From assembly GCA_039796495.1 (NCBI GenBank), contig JBDKJQ010000001.1:1-10324 (forward strand): a DNA stretch of 10,324 bases, in the 5' to 3' direction. The notes below the pieces were generated by a model. It was not told the origin of the DNA, ran no database searches, and was given only the letters and a program-made list of their open reading frames with translations. Shown here piece after piece: positions 1 through 6,498 of the stretch. The DNA is from ARS1285 sp039796495. GTDB lineage: Archaea > Nanobdellota > Nanobdellia > Pacearchaeales > GW2011-AR1. Made by a program: the position numbers and the translations under genes. Position 1 is the stretch's first letter. The number at the start of each line of letters is the position of its first letter.

Positions 1-2724
1 TATCCGAATGTTGAAAATATTCAGGATATCGTTGAAAAACATCTTATTCTCAATGGACTGTATGAAATTGCAAAAGCATATATTCTGTATAGAGATAAAC
101 GACGTGAAGAGCGGGAAAAAGAACAGCAGATAACACTGGAAAAGGCTCGCCTTGGAAAATTACGGGTAAAAAAACGGGATGGTTCACTAAGCTTATTTGA
201 TTTTCAAAAAATTCAGAGAACTATTGCACGTGCGGCAGACGGACTGACTGACATTGATCCTGGGTTGATTACCCGGGAGCTTGTTAAAAATATTTACGAC
301 GGTGTTTCCTCTGAAGAGATTGAGCGCGCATTGATTCTTGCAACTATCTCTTTTATTGAAAAAGATAATTCATACAATTATCTGGGCGGAAGATTCTTCT
401 TGCAGAAGTTGTACAAAGAAGCAAGCCAGAAGTCATGGACTGATGATGTAAAATATGAAAAATACAAACAATGTTTCATTGATAATATCCAGAAAGGAGT
501 TGCACTTGGACTTCTGGACAAACGCATGTTGGAGTATGATCTTGAAGCGCTGGCAGAAGCATTGACTCCTGATAGGGATTATTTATTGCAGTACACCGGA
601 GTTCAGACACTGTATGACCGTTATTTTATACGGGAAGAAGGAAGAAGGATTGAAATTCCGCAGGCATTCTGGATGAGAGTTGCCATGGGTCTTGCGCTCA
701 ACGAAACCAACAAAGAGGTTTGGGCAGTCCGGTTTTATGATTTAATGTCTACGCTGCGCTACTGCCCGTCGACACCGACGCTGTTTCATGCCGGCACCAC
801 GCATCCACAACTCAGCTCCTGCTATCTCACCACGATCAATGATGATCTGACTCATATTTTCAAATGCATCGCAGACAATGCGCAGATGTCAAAATGGTCT
901 GGAGGCATTGGCAATGACTGGAGCAATATCCGTGCACTTGGCTCGCCTATAAAAAAGACAAATTCTGAAAGCCAGGGAGTTGTTCCGTTCTTAAAAATCG
1001 CAAATGATGTTACCGTTATCGCAAAAACCGGCAAGCGTAGAGGTGGCACGTGCGCGTATTTAGAAGTCTGGCATATGGACATTGAAGAGTTTTTGAATTT
1101 GCGAAAAAACACCGGTGATGAACGACGGAGAACACATGACATGAATACGGCAAATTGGATTCCTGATCTTTTCATGAAGCGCGTGCTCAATGATGAGAAA
1201 TGGACGCTGTTTTCCCCGCATGAGACGAGCGATCTCCATCATTTGTATGGGAAAAAATTTGAAAGCAAGTATAAAGAATATGAAGAACTTGCAAAGAAAG
1301 GCCTATTAAAAAAACACAAGGAAATTCCTACTCGAGAATTATGGAGAAAAATGCTCTCAATGCTTTTTGAGACCGGTCATCCGTGGATCACGTTCAAGGA
1401 TCCGTGCAACGTCCGCTCGCCGCAAGACCACGTCGGTGTCATTCACAGTTCTAATCTCTGCACTGAAATCACGTTGAATACGTCGGAAGATGAAACTGCG
1501 GTCTGCAATTTAGGATCAATCAACTTGCCAGTGCACATCAGGAACGGAGTATTAGATGTATCGTTTATTGCCGACACGGTCCACACTGCTCTGCGCATGC
1601 TTGACAATGTTATTGACTTAAATTTTTATCCAACGATCGAAGGAAAAAATGCTAATACGCGACATCGCCCAGTTGGATTGGGAATTATGGGGTTTGCGGA
1701 TGCGCTCTACAAGCAGGATCTTGACTTTGAGTCTGATGCTGCATTACAGTTTTCTGACGAAGTCATGGAAATCATTTCATACAATGCTATTCTTGCATCT
1801 GCAAATCTTGCAAAAGAAAAAGGCACGTATCCTTCTTTTAAAAATTCGAAATGGGACCGAGGCATTTTTCCATTTGACACTCTTGCATTACTTGAAGAAG
1901 AACGCGGCATGCCGATTGAAGTTGATCGGAAAATGCGGCTTGACTGGAACTTATTGAAAAAATATGTTGCACAGCACGGCATGAGAAATTCCAACACCAT
2001 GGCAATTGCACCGACGGCAACCATCTCAACTATTTTCGGCTGTTACCCTTCTATTGAGCCGATCTACAAAAATATGTATGTAAAGGCAAATGTGTCTGGA
2101 GAGTTCACCATTGTCAATGCTTTTTTGATAGATGATTTAAAGAAGCTCGGTTTGTGGAACCAGGAAATGCTTGACACGCTGAAATACTACGACGGAGATT
2201 TGGAGATGATTGCAGGGATTCCCGACGCTGTCAAAAAGAAATACAAAACTGCATTTGAGATTGATCCTGTCTGGTGCTTAAAATTAACCGCGACAAAATC
2301 AAAATGGATTGATCAGTCGCAAAGCCATAATGTGTTCTTCAAAGGAACAAGCGGAAAAAAACTAGACGAGATTTACATGAGCGCGTGGAAAATGGGACTG
2401 AAGACGACATATTATCTTAGGTCAATGGGAAAAAGCCAGATAGAAAAATCAACCATTGATGCTGCGAAATTTGGTTTCACGCAGAAGCGGGAATACAAAA
2501 CAGAAGAAAAAAAGACAAACTCGCAGCTATCAGCGATGCACGCTCCCCGCTATGCACATGATTTTGCCAGTTTCATGGCTCCTGAAGAAAAAAATGAAGA
2601 GATTATGACTCAGACGCAGGAAATCAAAAGTTTTATTCCGGTTGCAAAAAATGAAATTAAACCTCAGTCAGACGGACCAAAGGTCTGCAGCATCCTTGAT
2701 CCTGACTGCGAGTCCTGCCAATAA
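1..2724 (+). CDS. nrdA: Ribonucleotide reductase class I large subunit NrdA, 5'-truncated by window edge
   Basis: Catalytic alpha subunit; reduces ribonucleoside diphosphates to deoxyribonucleotides with the NrdB partner, in the cytoplasm. The frame is open from base 1, so the Met at 265 is internal and the true start lies upstream; 907 residues are visible. Visible residues 1-40 are the end of one ATP-cone (allosteric activity site). A second cone begins near residue 54 (KKRDGS at 57-62) and runs into the barrel. Barrel residues: C274 (SSC) and C502 (VCNLGSIN) match the redox pair of E. coli C225/C462; N485, C487 and E489 (NLCTE) match the N437/C439/E441 active site; Y804-Y805 (TTYYLR) match the Y730/Y731 radical relay. 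The tail has C903 and C906 (CESC), the re-reducing cysteines. The stop overlaps the nrdB ATG by one base. Very confident on family; the number of cones upstream is unknown. Confidence 0.96.
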   Translation, partial: YPNVENIQDIVEKHLILNGLYEIAKAYILYRDKRREEREKEQQITLEKARLGKLRVKKRDGSLSLFDFQKIQRTIARAADGLTDIDPGLITRELVKNIYDGVSSEEIERALILATISFIEKDNSYNYLGGRFFLQKLYKEASQKSWTDDVKYEKYKQCFIDNIQKGVALGLLDKRMLEYDLEALAEALTPDRDYLLQYTGVQTLYDRYFIREEGRRIEIPQAFWMRVAMGLALNETNKEVWAVRFYDLMSTLRYCPSTPTLFHAGTTHPQLSSCYLTTINDDLTHIFKCIADNAQMSKWSGGIGNDWSNIRALGSPIKKTNSESQGVVPFLKIANDVTVIAKTGKRRGGTCAYLEVWHMDIEEFLNLRKNTGDERRRTHDMNTANWIPDLFMKRVLNDEKWTLFSPHETSDLHHLYGKKFESKYKEYEELAKKGLLKKHKEIPTRELWRKMLSMLFETGHPWITFKDPCNVRSPQDHVGVIHSSNLCTEITLNTSEDETAVCNLGSINLPVHIRNGVLDVSFIADTVHTALRMLDNVIDLNFYPTIEGKNANTRHRPVGLGIMGFADALYKQDLDFESDAALQFSDEVMEIISYNAILASANLAKEKGTYPSFKNSKWDRGIFPFDTLALLEEERGMPIEVDRKMRLDWNLLKKYVAQHGMRNSNTMAIAPTATISTIFGCYPSIEPIYKNMYVKANVSGEFTIVNAFLIDDLKKLGLWNQEMLDTLKYYDGDLEMIAGIPDAVKKKYKTAFEIDPVWCLKLTATKSKWIDQSQSHNVFFKGTSGKKLDEIYMSAWKMGLKTTYYLRSMGKSQIEKSTIDAAKFGFTQKREYKTEEKKTNSQLSAMHAPRYAHDFASFMAPEEKNEEIMTQTQEIKSFIPVAKNEIKPQSDGPKVCSILDPDCESCQ

Positions 2725-3716
2725 TGCTCCTGAATAATTCCAAAACAGATCCGAATAAAATCTTACCGATGACATATTTGTGGGCTCGCGAGCATTATAA
2801 AACAGGTGTTGCCAATAACTGGGTGCCGGAAGAAATCCCGATGCAGAAAGATGTGGAGCAATGGAGATCGCTGTCGCATCTGACCGACACGGAAAAGCGA
2901 CTGATCATCTGGAACTTAGGATTTTTCTCAACTGCGGAAAGTTTAACCGCAAATAATATTGTCCTTGCAATCTATAGTCATATAACCAATCCTGAATGCC
3001 GACAGTATTTACTGCGACAGGCATTTGAAGAAGCAGTTCATACCGACACTTTCATTTATTGCTGTGACACGCTTGGACTTGACCCTGATCGCATCTATGC
3101 CATGTATCAGAGCATTCCCTCCATCAAGGAAAAAGATGAATTTGTCGTCGAGATCACCAAGTCTGTGTTTGATCAGAATTTCTCAACTGAAGGAACTGAA
3201 AACATAAAAAAATTCGTCAGAGACTTAATCGGTTATTATGTCATCATGGAAGGAATCTTTTTCTATGCTGGATTTGCCATGATGCTTGCTTTAAAAAGAC
3301 AGGGAAAAATGATTGGCGTCGGAGAGCAATTTGAATTTATTATGAGAGATGAAAGTGTTCATCTTGCATTTGGATGCGATCTTATCAACACAATCAAGTC
3401 AGAAAATCCCGGCATATGGACTGATGATTTTAAAAGTGAAGTGATTGGTCTTATAAAACGCGCAGTTGAACTTGAAAAAAAATATGCGTATGATGCGTGT
3501 CCGCATGGCTTATTGGGAATCAATGCGCAGCAATTCTGTGAATATGTGGAATATATCGCGGACCGACGACTCGAGCGAATCAATCTGCCAAAAATTTATA
3601 ACAAAGAAAATCCGTTTCCCTGGATGTCGCAGTCAGTTGACTTAAACAAAGAAAAAAATTTCTTTGAGACCCGCGTCACTGAATATCAGACTGCGGGGGC
3701 ATTGCAGTGGGAATAG
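2724..3716 (+). CDS. nrdB: Ribonucleotide reductase small subunit NrdB, class Ic (Chlamydia-like)
   Basis: Metal-cofactor subunit that supplies the oxidant for NrdA. Its 330 residues form the all-helical ferritin-like R2 fold. Metal ligands are E72 (TAESL), E103 and H106 (FEEAVH), E176 (IMEGIFF), E210 and H213 (RDESVH). Four residues after H106, where E. coli has radical Tyr122, this protein has F110. Its first ligand is Glu instead of the E. coli Asp. Both features define class Ic, whose characterised member from Chlamydia trachomatis uses a Mn/Fe centre; that cofactor is inferred here. W33 and Y321 (TEYQ) match the ends of the radical-transfer route. F205 sits where the chlamydial protein has Tyr222. 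The gene starts inside the nrdA stop (TAATG) with no clear ribosome binding site, so translational coupling is likely. Confidence 0.95.
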   Translation: MLLNNSKTDPNKILPMTYLWAREHYKTGVANNWVPEEIPMQKDVEQWRSLSHLTDTEKRLIIWNLGFFSTAESLTANNIVLAIYSHITNPECRQYLLRQAFEEAVHTDTFIYCCDTLGLDPDRIYAMYQSIPSIKEKDEFVVEITKSVFDQNFSTEGTENIKKFVRDLIGYYVIMEGIFFYAGFAMMLALKRQGKMIGVGEQFEFIMRDESVHLAFGCDLINTIKSENPGIWTDDFKSEVIGLIKRAVELEKKYAYDACPHGLLGINAQQFCEYVEYIADRRLERINLPKIYNKENPFPWMSQSVDLNKEKNFFETRVTEYQTAGALQWE

Positions 3717-3733
3717 GAATTTTGAGAACGATA

Positions 3734-3743
3734 ATACTTATAA
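3734..3743 (+). promoter_or_regulatory. Archaeal TATA box for the 3766 gene
   Basis: CTTATAA at 3737-3743 is centred 26 bases before the ATG at 3766. That is the normal archaeal TATA-to-transcript-start distance, so the mRNA would be leaderless. No ribosome binding site is visible. The element suggests the 3766 gene is transcribed separately from nrdAB. Confidence 0.5.
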
Positions 3744-3765
3744 CCATTACTCAGTTATAGGATGA

Positions 3766-4164
3766 ATGAATTTATTATCAACGATATCAGAAAAAATCAG
3801 AACGCTACGAATTCCCCTAAGAAGAGTAATTGCCGAGGGATTTTATGACTGGCCCGATACCTATGTTGATCGCACAAGAATTGCTCTTCCTGATAACACG
3901 AGCAGGATTAATTTTGGGAGCGATCTTGATCTGTATATTCCTGAAGAAAATTGTTTTACAATGCCAAAAAGCGAACAAGAAGTTTTGGGATTAAGAAGAC
4001 TTACGTCATTTCAGGTACGTTCAATAGTGGTTGAAGATGGAAGAATTTATACTCAAGCCAACCTGAGAGGAAGTCAAGATTGTATACTTGACAATTTTTT
4101 AAAATGGGTTCGTGACCAAGGCGGATTTGATAAAGCATACGAATATATCTCTCAATCTCAATGA
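3766..4164 (+). CDS. Hypothetical protein, 132 aa
   Basis: I do not recognise this protein. It is soluble, with no signal peptide or membrane segment. It opens with a basic stretch (residues 8-22), followed by a mixed region rich in Asp, Arg and Tyr (28-58) and a short C-terminal helical part with WVRDQGGFDKAYEY. The ATG at 3766 is preferred because it lies 26 bases after a TATA-like element; the ATG at 3762 is out of frame and stops early. The gene lies between nrdB and a convergent NUDIX gene, and its last 7 bases overlap the end of that gene. Its sequence looks more A+T-rich than nrdAB. It may be a lineage-specific gene; no function is proposed. Confidence 0.7.
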   Translation: MNLLSTISEKIRTLRIPLRRVIAEGFYDWPDTYVDRTRIALPDNTSRINFGSDLDLYIPEENCFTMPKSEQEVLGLRRLTSFQVRSIVVEDGRIYTQANLRGSQDCILDNFLKWVRDQGGFDKAYEYISQSQ

Positions 4165-4556
4165 GTTTCCAAAGAAGTTTCAACGTCTGTGGGCATCTGA
4201 TGATCCCATTCAGTTAACTTTTGACAAGCTTCTTCGAAAGAAAATAATTTCATATCATCGCCTTCGTGCTGGTGTAGTTTTTCAAATCCTGGAAACTCTG
4301 CAACAAACACGTATGCTTCTGATTCTTGATCACTGGGAAGTATAGCCCCGTATTTTTTAAAAAATTTATAGTTAATTAATTTATACTCCAATTCTTCAAA
4401 AATTTCCCTGACAACTGCCTGCTCTGGATTTTCTCCTTCTTCAATGCTTCCGCCGAAAAAGCCCCATTGCTCTCCAAACTTACTTATGTTTCTTCGGTCC
4501 TGCAAAAGAATTTTTTTATCCGAGGTGTAGAAAATACAAATTGCAACTCTTCGCAT
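4158..4556 (-). CDS. NUDIX family hydrolase, 132 aa
   Basis: NUDIX enzymes hydrolyse nucleoside diphosphates linked to another group, such as oxidised dNTPs, NDP-sugars or capped RNA. The substrate cannot be read from this sequence. The box is nearly canonical: G36, E42, then R50-E51 and E54-E55, giving Gx5Ex7REIFEE. The conserved Gly after that block is replaced by E57. The acidic residues expected to bind Mg are present. An upstream strand (RRVAICIFY, residues 2-10) and DRRNISKFGEQWGFFGG (20-36) fit the usual fold, in which the Trp lies before the box. The start at 4556 sits about 24 bases from a minus-strand TATA element, implying a leaderless message. Its neighbours nrdAB and dcd make dNTP-pool cleaning plausible, but this is inference from context. 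Confidence 0.88.
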   Translation of the reverse strand: MRRVAICIFYTSDKKILLQDRRNISKFGEQWGFFGGSIEEGENPEQAVVREIFEELEYKLINYKFFKKYGAILPSDQESEAYVFVAEFPGFEKLHQHEGDDMKLFSFEEACQKLTEWDHQMPTDVETSLETH

Positions 4557-4576
4557 TTATTCTATACCCTTTTCTG

Positions 4577-4592
4577 TATAAAAATTTATATA
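4577..4592. promoter_or_regulatory. Back-to-back TATA boxes for NUDIX gene and dcd
   Basis: Two elements overlap in 16 bases. TATAAAAA at 4577-4584 reads as a TATA box on the minus strand, centred 24 bases from the NUDIX start at 4556. TTTATATA at 4585-4592 is a near-consensus archaeal TATA box on the plus strand, centred about 26 bases before the dcd ATG at 4614. Both genes would therefore be leaderless. The 57-base intergenic space has little room for anything else, so the two promoters may compete or be co-regulated. Confidence 0.65.
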
Positions 4593-4613
4593 TCTAAGAA
4601 AAGACAATACATC

Positions 4614-5156
4614 ATGCCACTTTCAGACAGAACTATAAAAGAGATGATACAAAAAGGATCATTTGCTGTTGAACCGTTTGTGCCTGAAAATGTACAGCCT
4701 GCATCAATTGATTTAACACTCGGGAGAGGATTTTTGATTGTTGATTATCACTCGATCACTAACCTGTCTTTAGATGCGCCGGTTCCTTATCGAAAGATTG
4801 ATGCTGATTCAATTATTATCCCCCCGCATCATTTTCTGCTGGCAACCACGCATGAAAAAATCAAGCTGCCCTCGACTGTTTCAGGAAAAGTTGAAGGAAG
4901 GAGCTCGATTGGGAGGCGGGGATTATTTATACAGAACGCAGGATGGATTGATCCGGGCTTTGAAGGAAAAATAACCTTAGAATTATATAATGCAAACGAA
5001 TCTCCGTTGGAAATAAAATCGGGGAGAAGAATATGCCAATTAATCTTGGAATATACTGATCAGCGTGTTGAAAATCCGTATCGAGGGAAATATCAAGGAC
5101 AATCAGAAACCGTTGGAAGCAAGGCGCATGAAGATCGGGAGATGACGGAGAAATGA
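4614..5156 (+). CDS. dcd: dCTP deaminase (Dcd family), 180 aa
   Basis: Deaminates dCTP to dUTP, feeding dTMP synthesis; some archaeal members also hydrolyse dUTP to dUMP. Family signatures: QPASIDLTL at 28-36, GRSSIGRRGL at 95-104 (nucleotide-binding Arg and Ser residues), DPGFEGKITLELYN at 113-126 with E123 in the catalytic Glu position (E138 in E. coli), and a C-terminal YRGKYQGQ at 156-163 that closes over the substrate. At 180 residues it is slightly shorter than the E. coli enzyme (193). Whether it is mono- or bifunctional cannot be decided by eye. The ATG at 4614 is chosen because a TATA box lies 26 bases upstream. The longer reading frame back to 4467 would run through the divergent NUDIX gene and promoter, and has no family similarity. 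Located close to nrdAB. Confidence 0.92.
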   Translation: MPLSDRTIKEMIQKGSFAVEPFVPENVQPASIDLTLGRGFLIVDYHSITNLSLDAPVPYRKIDADSIIIPPHHFLLATTHEKIKLPSTVSGKVEGRSSIGRRGLFIQNAGWIDPGFEGKITLELYNANESPLEIKSGRRICQLILEYTDQRVENPYRGKYQGQSETVGSKAHEDREMTEK

Positions 5157-5198
5157 GTTTACGAAAAACTATAGTTCAAAACCTATCTTCTCCACTAA

Positions 5199-5238
5199 AT
5201 AAAAATTTAAATATGCATTTCATTATAAAAATTTATTA
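5199..5238 (+). promoter_or_regulatory. Tandem TATA-like elements upstream of groES
   Basis: The 11-mer ATAAAAATTTA occurs at 5199-5209 and again at 5225-5235, 26 bases apart. The second copy is centred about 27 bases before the groES ATG at 5257, the right place for a leaderless start. The first would start transcripts near 5232. The same 11-mer also occurs at 4578-4588 in the dcd promoter. Which copy is active cannot be told from sequence. Confidence 0.55.
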
Positions 5239-5256
5239 AATTCTAAAGAATATCAC

Positions 5257-5529
5257 ATGAAAATTAAACCAATAGGTGAGCGAATATTGATTAAGCCGAT
5301 TAAAAAAGAGGAACGGACTTCGGGCGGCATTTATATTCCCGAAGAGGCGCGCGAGGAAAAAAAAGAGGCAATTGTCGAGGAAGTGGGTATTGTGCAGGGC
5401 AAAGAACTGCCTCTGAAAAAAGGGGACCGGATTCTTTATGGAGGCTATTCGTCAGATGAATTTGAAATCGGGAAGGAAAAATATTTAATCATAGAATTTA
5501 AAGACGTACTGGCGAGGCTGGAGGAATAA
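5257..5529 (+). CDS. groES: Co-chaperonin GroES (Cpn10), 90 aa
   Basis: Forms the heptameric lid of the GroEL folding chamber in the cytoplasm. The N-terminus (KIKPIGERILIKP, 2-14) is the family's first strand. The mobile loop has TSGGIYIPEEA at 21-31, with I25-Y26-I27 where E. coli GroES has the IVL tripeptide that contacts GroEL. KKGDRILYGGY (54-64) and the closing strand DVLARLEE (83-90) complete the fold. At 90 residues it is shorter than the E. coli protein (97); part of the shortening is in the roof-loop region before KKGD. It heads an apparent operon and is probably leaderless. Its stop codon abuts the next ATG. Unusually, its partner groEL lies 1.7 kb downstream with other genes in between. 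Confidence 0.95.
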   Translation: MKIKPIGERILIKPIKKEERTSGGIYIPEEAREEKKEAIVEEVGIVQGKELPLKKGDRILYGGYSSDEFEIGKEKYLIIEFKDVLARLEE

Positions 5530-5997
5530 ATGAAAAAAACATTAGAAGATCGGTTTAATGAAGCGGCTGGCGAGTGGATGGAGCATTGCAGAAAGAACGC
5601 TCATCAATCAATCGCATCTTTTTTTTTCTCAGATTGTGATGCTTACAAAAAAATGGTTTCATTGGGAACTGAAGTTCTTCCACTTGTAAGAGATCAATTA
5701 CAAAAAGAATATGATTTGAATATTGAATATGGAAGACGATTAGATGCAATAAAAATGAGGATATTTGGAACGGAGGATGTAGAGCTTTCAGGAGATAATT
5801 ATCGTCGCATAAGCAAAGATAAGGAATTTAAAGAGTTAAATAAAAAAGGACCGCTAACAGTTCCTTGGGTTCGTGCTGTTGCAGAAATTATCGGTGAAGA
5901 CTTTGTAATCCCTGAAGAAATTCGGGGGAGAGTTACTGAAACAGATCAATATACAATTCACTGGCTCGATCAACATGGTTATGGAGTAAATGCTTAA
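5530..5997 (+). CDS. Conserved-looking protein of unknown function, 155 aa, between groES and groEL
   Basis: The function is unknown to me. The pattern resembles a widespread small uncharacterised family that I recall only from sequence: a Trp-rich N-terminal helix, then 'Y..I..hG..hhP.h...L', then 'W..Ah..ItGE..h..e.rG......W..WG..hGY'. Here these are AYKKMVSLGTEVLPLVRDQL (38-57) and WVRAVAEIIGEDFVIPEEIR (113-132), with WLDQHGYG at 145-152. Compared with the remembered pattern, about 45 extra residues, rich in charged residues, lie between the two blocks (61-112). The protein is soluble with no signal peptide. It starts immediately after the groES stop. A GGAGG ribosome binding site sits at 5519-5523, inside the groES coding end, so coupled translation is likely. 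Lines counted by eye in the gene body are about 33% G+C. Confidence 0.8.
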   Translation: MKKTLEDRFNEAAGEWMEHCRKNAHQSIASFFFSDCDAYKKMVSLGTEVLPLVRDQLQKEYDLNIEYGRRLDAIKMRIFGTEDVELSGDNYRRISKDKEFKELNKKGPLTVPWVRAVAEIIGEDFVIPEEIRGRVTETDQYTIHWLDQHGYGVNA

Positions 5998-5998
5998 C

Positions 5999-6463
5999 AT
6001 GAAAAAACTCTTGAATATTATCGGAAGCGCGCTCATCGGATTAAGTGCACTTACAAATGGTTATGCGCAGGAAAAAGCAATTTCCCTTAGCGATTATCCT
6101 GATTACTTTGCAGAAACCATCGACGGAGTAGGTTATTTTCTTACAAAACATACGCCAAAAAAATCATCCAAGAGCATTCTTTACCTGAAAGTGACCTCTC
6201 CGGGATTATCCGAAAGGCGGGAGATATATTGGGACAATGATAGCGATGGTTTTCCGGAGATTTATGAGGATTATGGAGTTATCTTTGAGTTTGGATCAAA
6301 AAAAGAAAAACTTATAGCAAAAAGAAACCATAAAGAAATCACTGCCGAGGATCACAAAAAATATAATGAATATTTAATCATTATTGGAAAAGTAGTCAAA
6401 GCGGAAAAAGAAAAACGTTTGAAAGAGCAGGAAAAAGAAAAAAATGATAGGGAGGACAAATAA
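5999..6463 (+). CDS. Secreted protein with an EF-hand-like acidic loop, 154 aa (paralogue A)
   Basis: Unrecognised small exported protein. Residues 1-23 form a clear signal peptide: basic MKK, a hydrophobic core at 4-18, then GYA before QEK, with likely cleavage after A23. The mature part has YWDNDSDGFPEIYEDYG at 77-93. This fits the calcium-binding loop DxDxDGxxxxxE, with D79, D81, D83, G84 and E90 in ligand positions. The last 35 residues are a highly charged Lys/Glu helix. The Met at 5999 is preferred over 5990 because it puts the basic residues at the signal-peptide start and begins one base after the preceding stop. It is paralogous to the next secreted protein. Calcium binding is inferred; no partner is known. 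Confidence 0.78.
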   Translation: MKKLLNIIGSALIGLSALTNGYAQEKAISLSDYPDYFAETIDGVGYFLTKHTPKKSSKSILYLKVTSPGLSERREIYWDNDSDGFPEIYEDYGVIFEFGSKKEKLIAKRNHKEITAEDHKKYNEYLIIIGKVVKAEKEKRLKEQEKEKNDREDK

Positions 6464-6498
6464 TGCTTCAGTCTTTCGTAGGAGGCTCACACGAATGA
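6463..6498 (+). CDS. Possible 11-codon mini-ORF linking the two secreted-protein genes
   Basis: Reads MLQSFVGGSHE then stop. Its ATG overlaps the stop of the upstream gene (TAATG), and its TGA overlaps the ATG of the downstream gene (ATGA). A GGGAGG ribosome binding site lies at 6450-6455, seven bases before its ATG. It may carry ribosomes from one gene to the next, or be a remnant of a once longer reading frame. A chance ORF is quite possible at this length. Confidence 0.2.
   Translation: MLQSFVGGSHE
6478..6485 (+). promoter_or_regulatory. Ribosome binding site deciding the start at 6495
   Basis: GTAGGAGG, with GGAGG at 6481-6485, ends nine bases before ATG 6495. The in-frame upstream ATG at 6444 lies inside the previous gene, with no comparable site at useful spacing. 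The start at 6495 also puts a hydrophobic export-like segment at the N-terminus. Confidence 0.6.

Noticed and set aside
852..1242. Minus-strand frames opposite nrdA (852-1190 and 1060-1242)
   Set aside because: Shadows of the conserved NrdA barrel; the translations have no motif or export pattern.
1649..2029. Plus- and minus-strand frames overlapping nrdA at 1649-1957, 1707-2024 and 1838-2029
   Set aside because: Alternative frames of a conserved NrdA region, with no domain signature.
4112..4345. 77-codon plus-strand frame between the 3766 gene and the NUDIX region
   Set aside because: It overlaps the end of the 3766 gene and is antisense to the NUDIX coding sequence, whose motif is clear.
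4467..4613. N-terminal extension of dcd to an upstream ATG
   Set aside because: It would translate the antisense of the NUDIX gene and the TATA box. Family similarity begins at MPLSD (4614), which lies at the expected distance from the TATA box.
6444..6494. Start of the second secreted protein at ATG 6444
   Set aside because: It would overlap paralogue A and add a basic segment before the hydrophobic core. ATG 6495 has a GGAGG site nine bases upstream.
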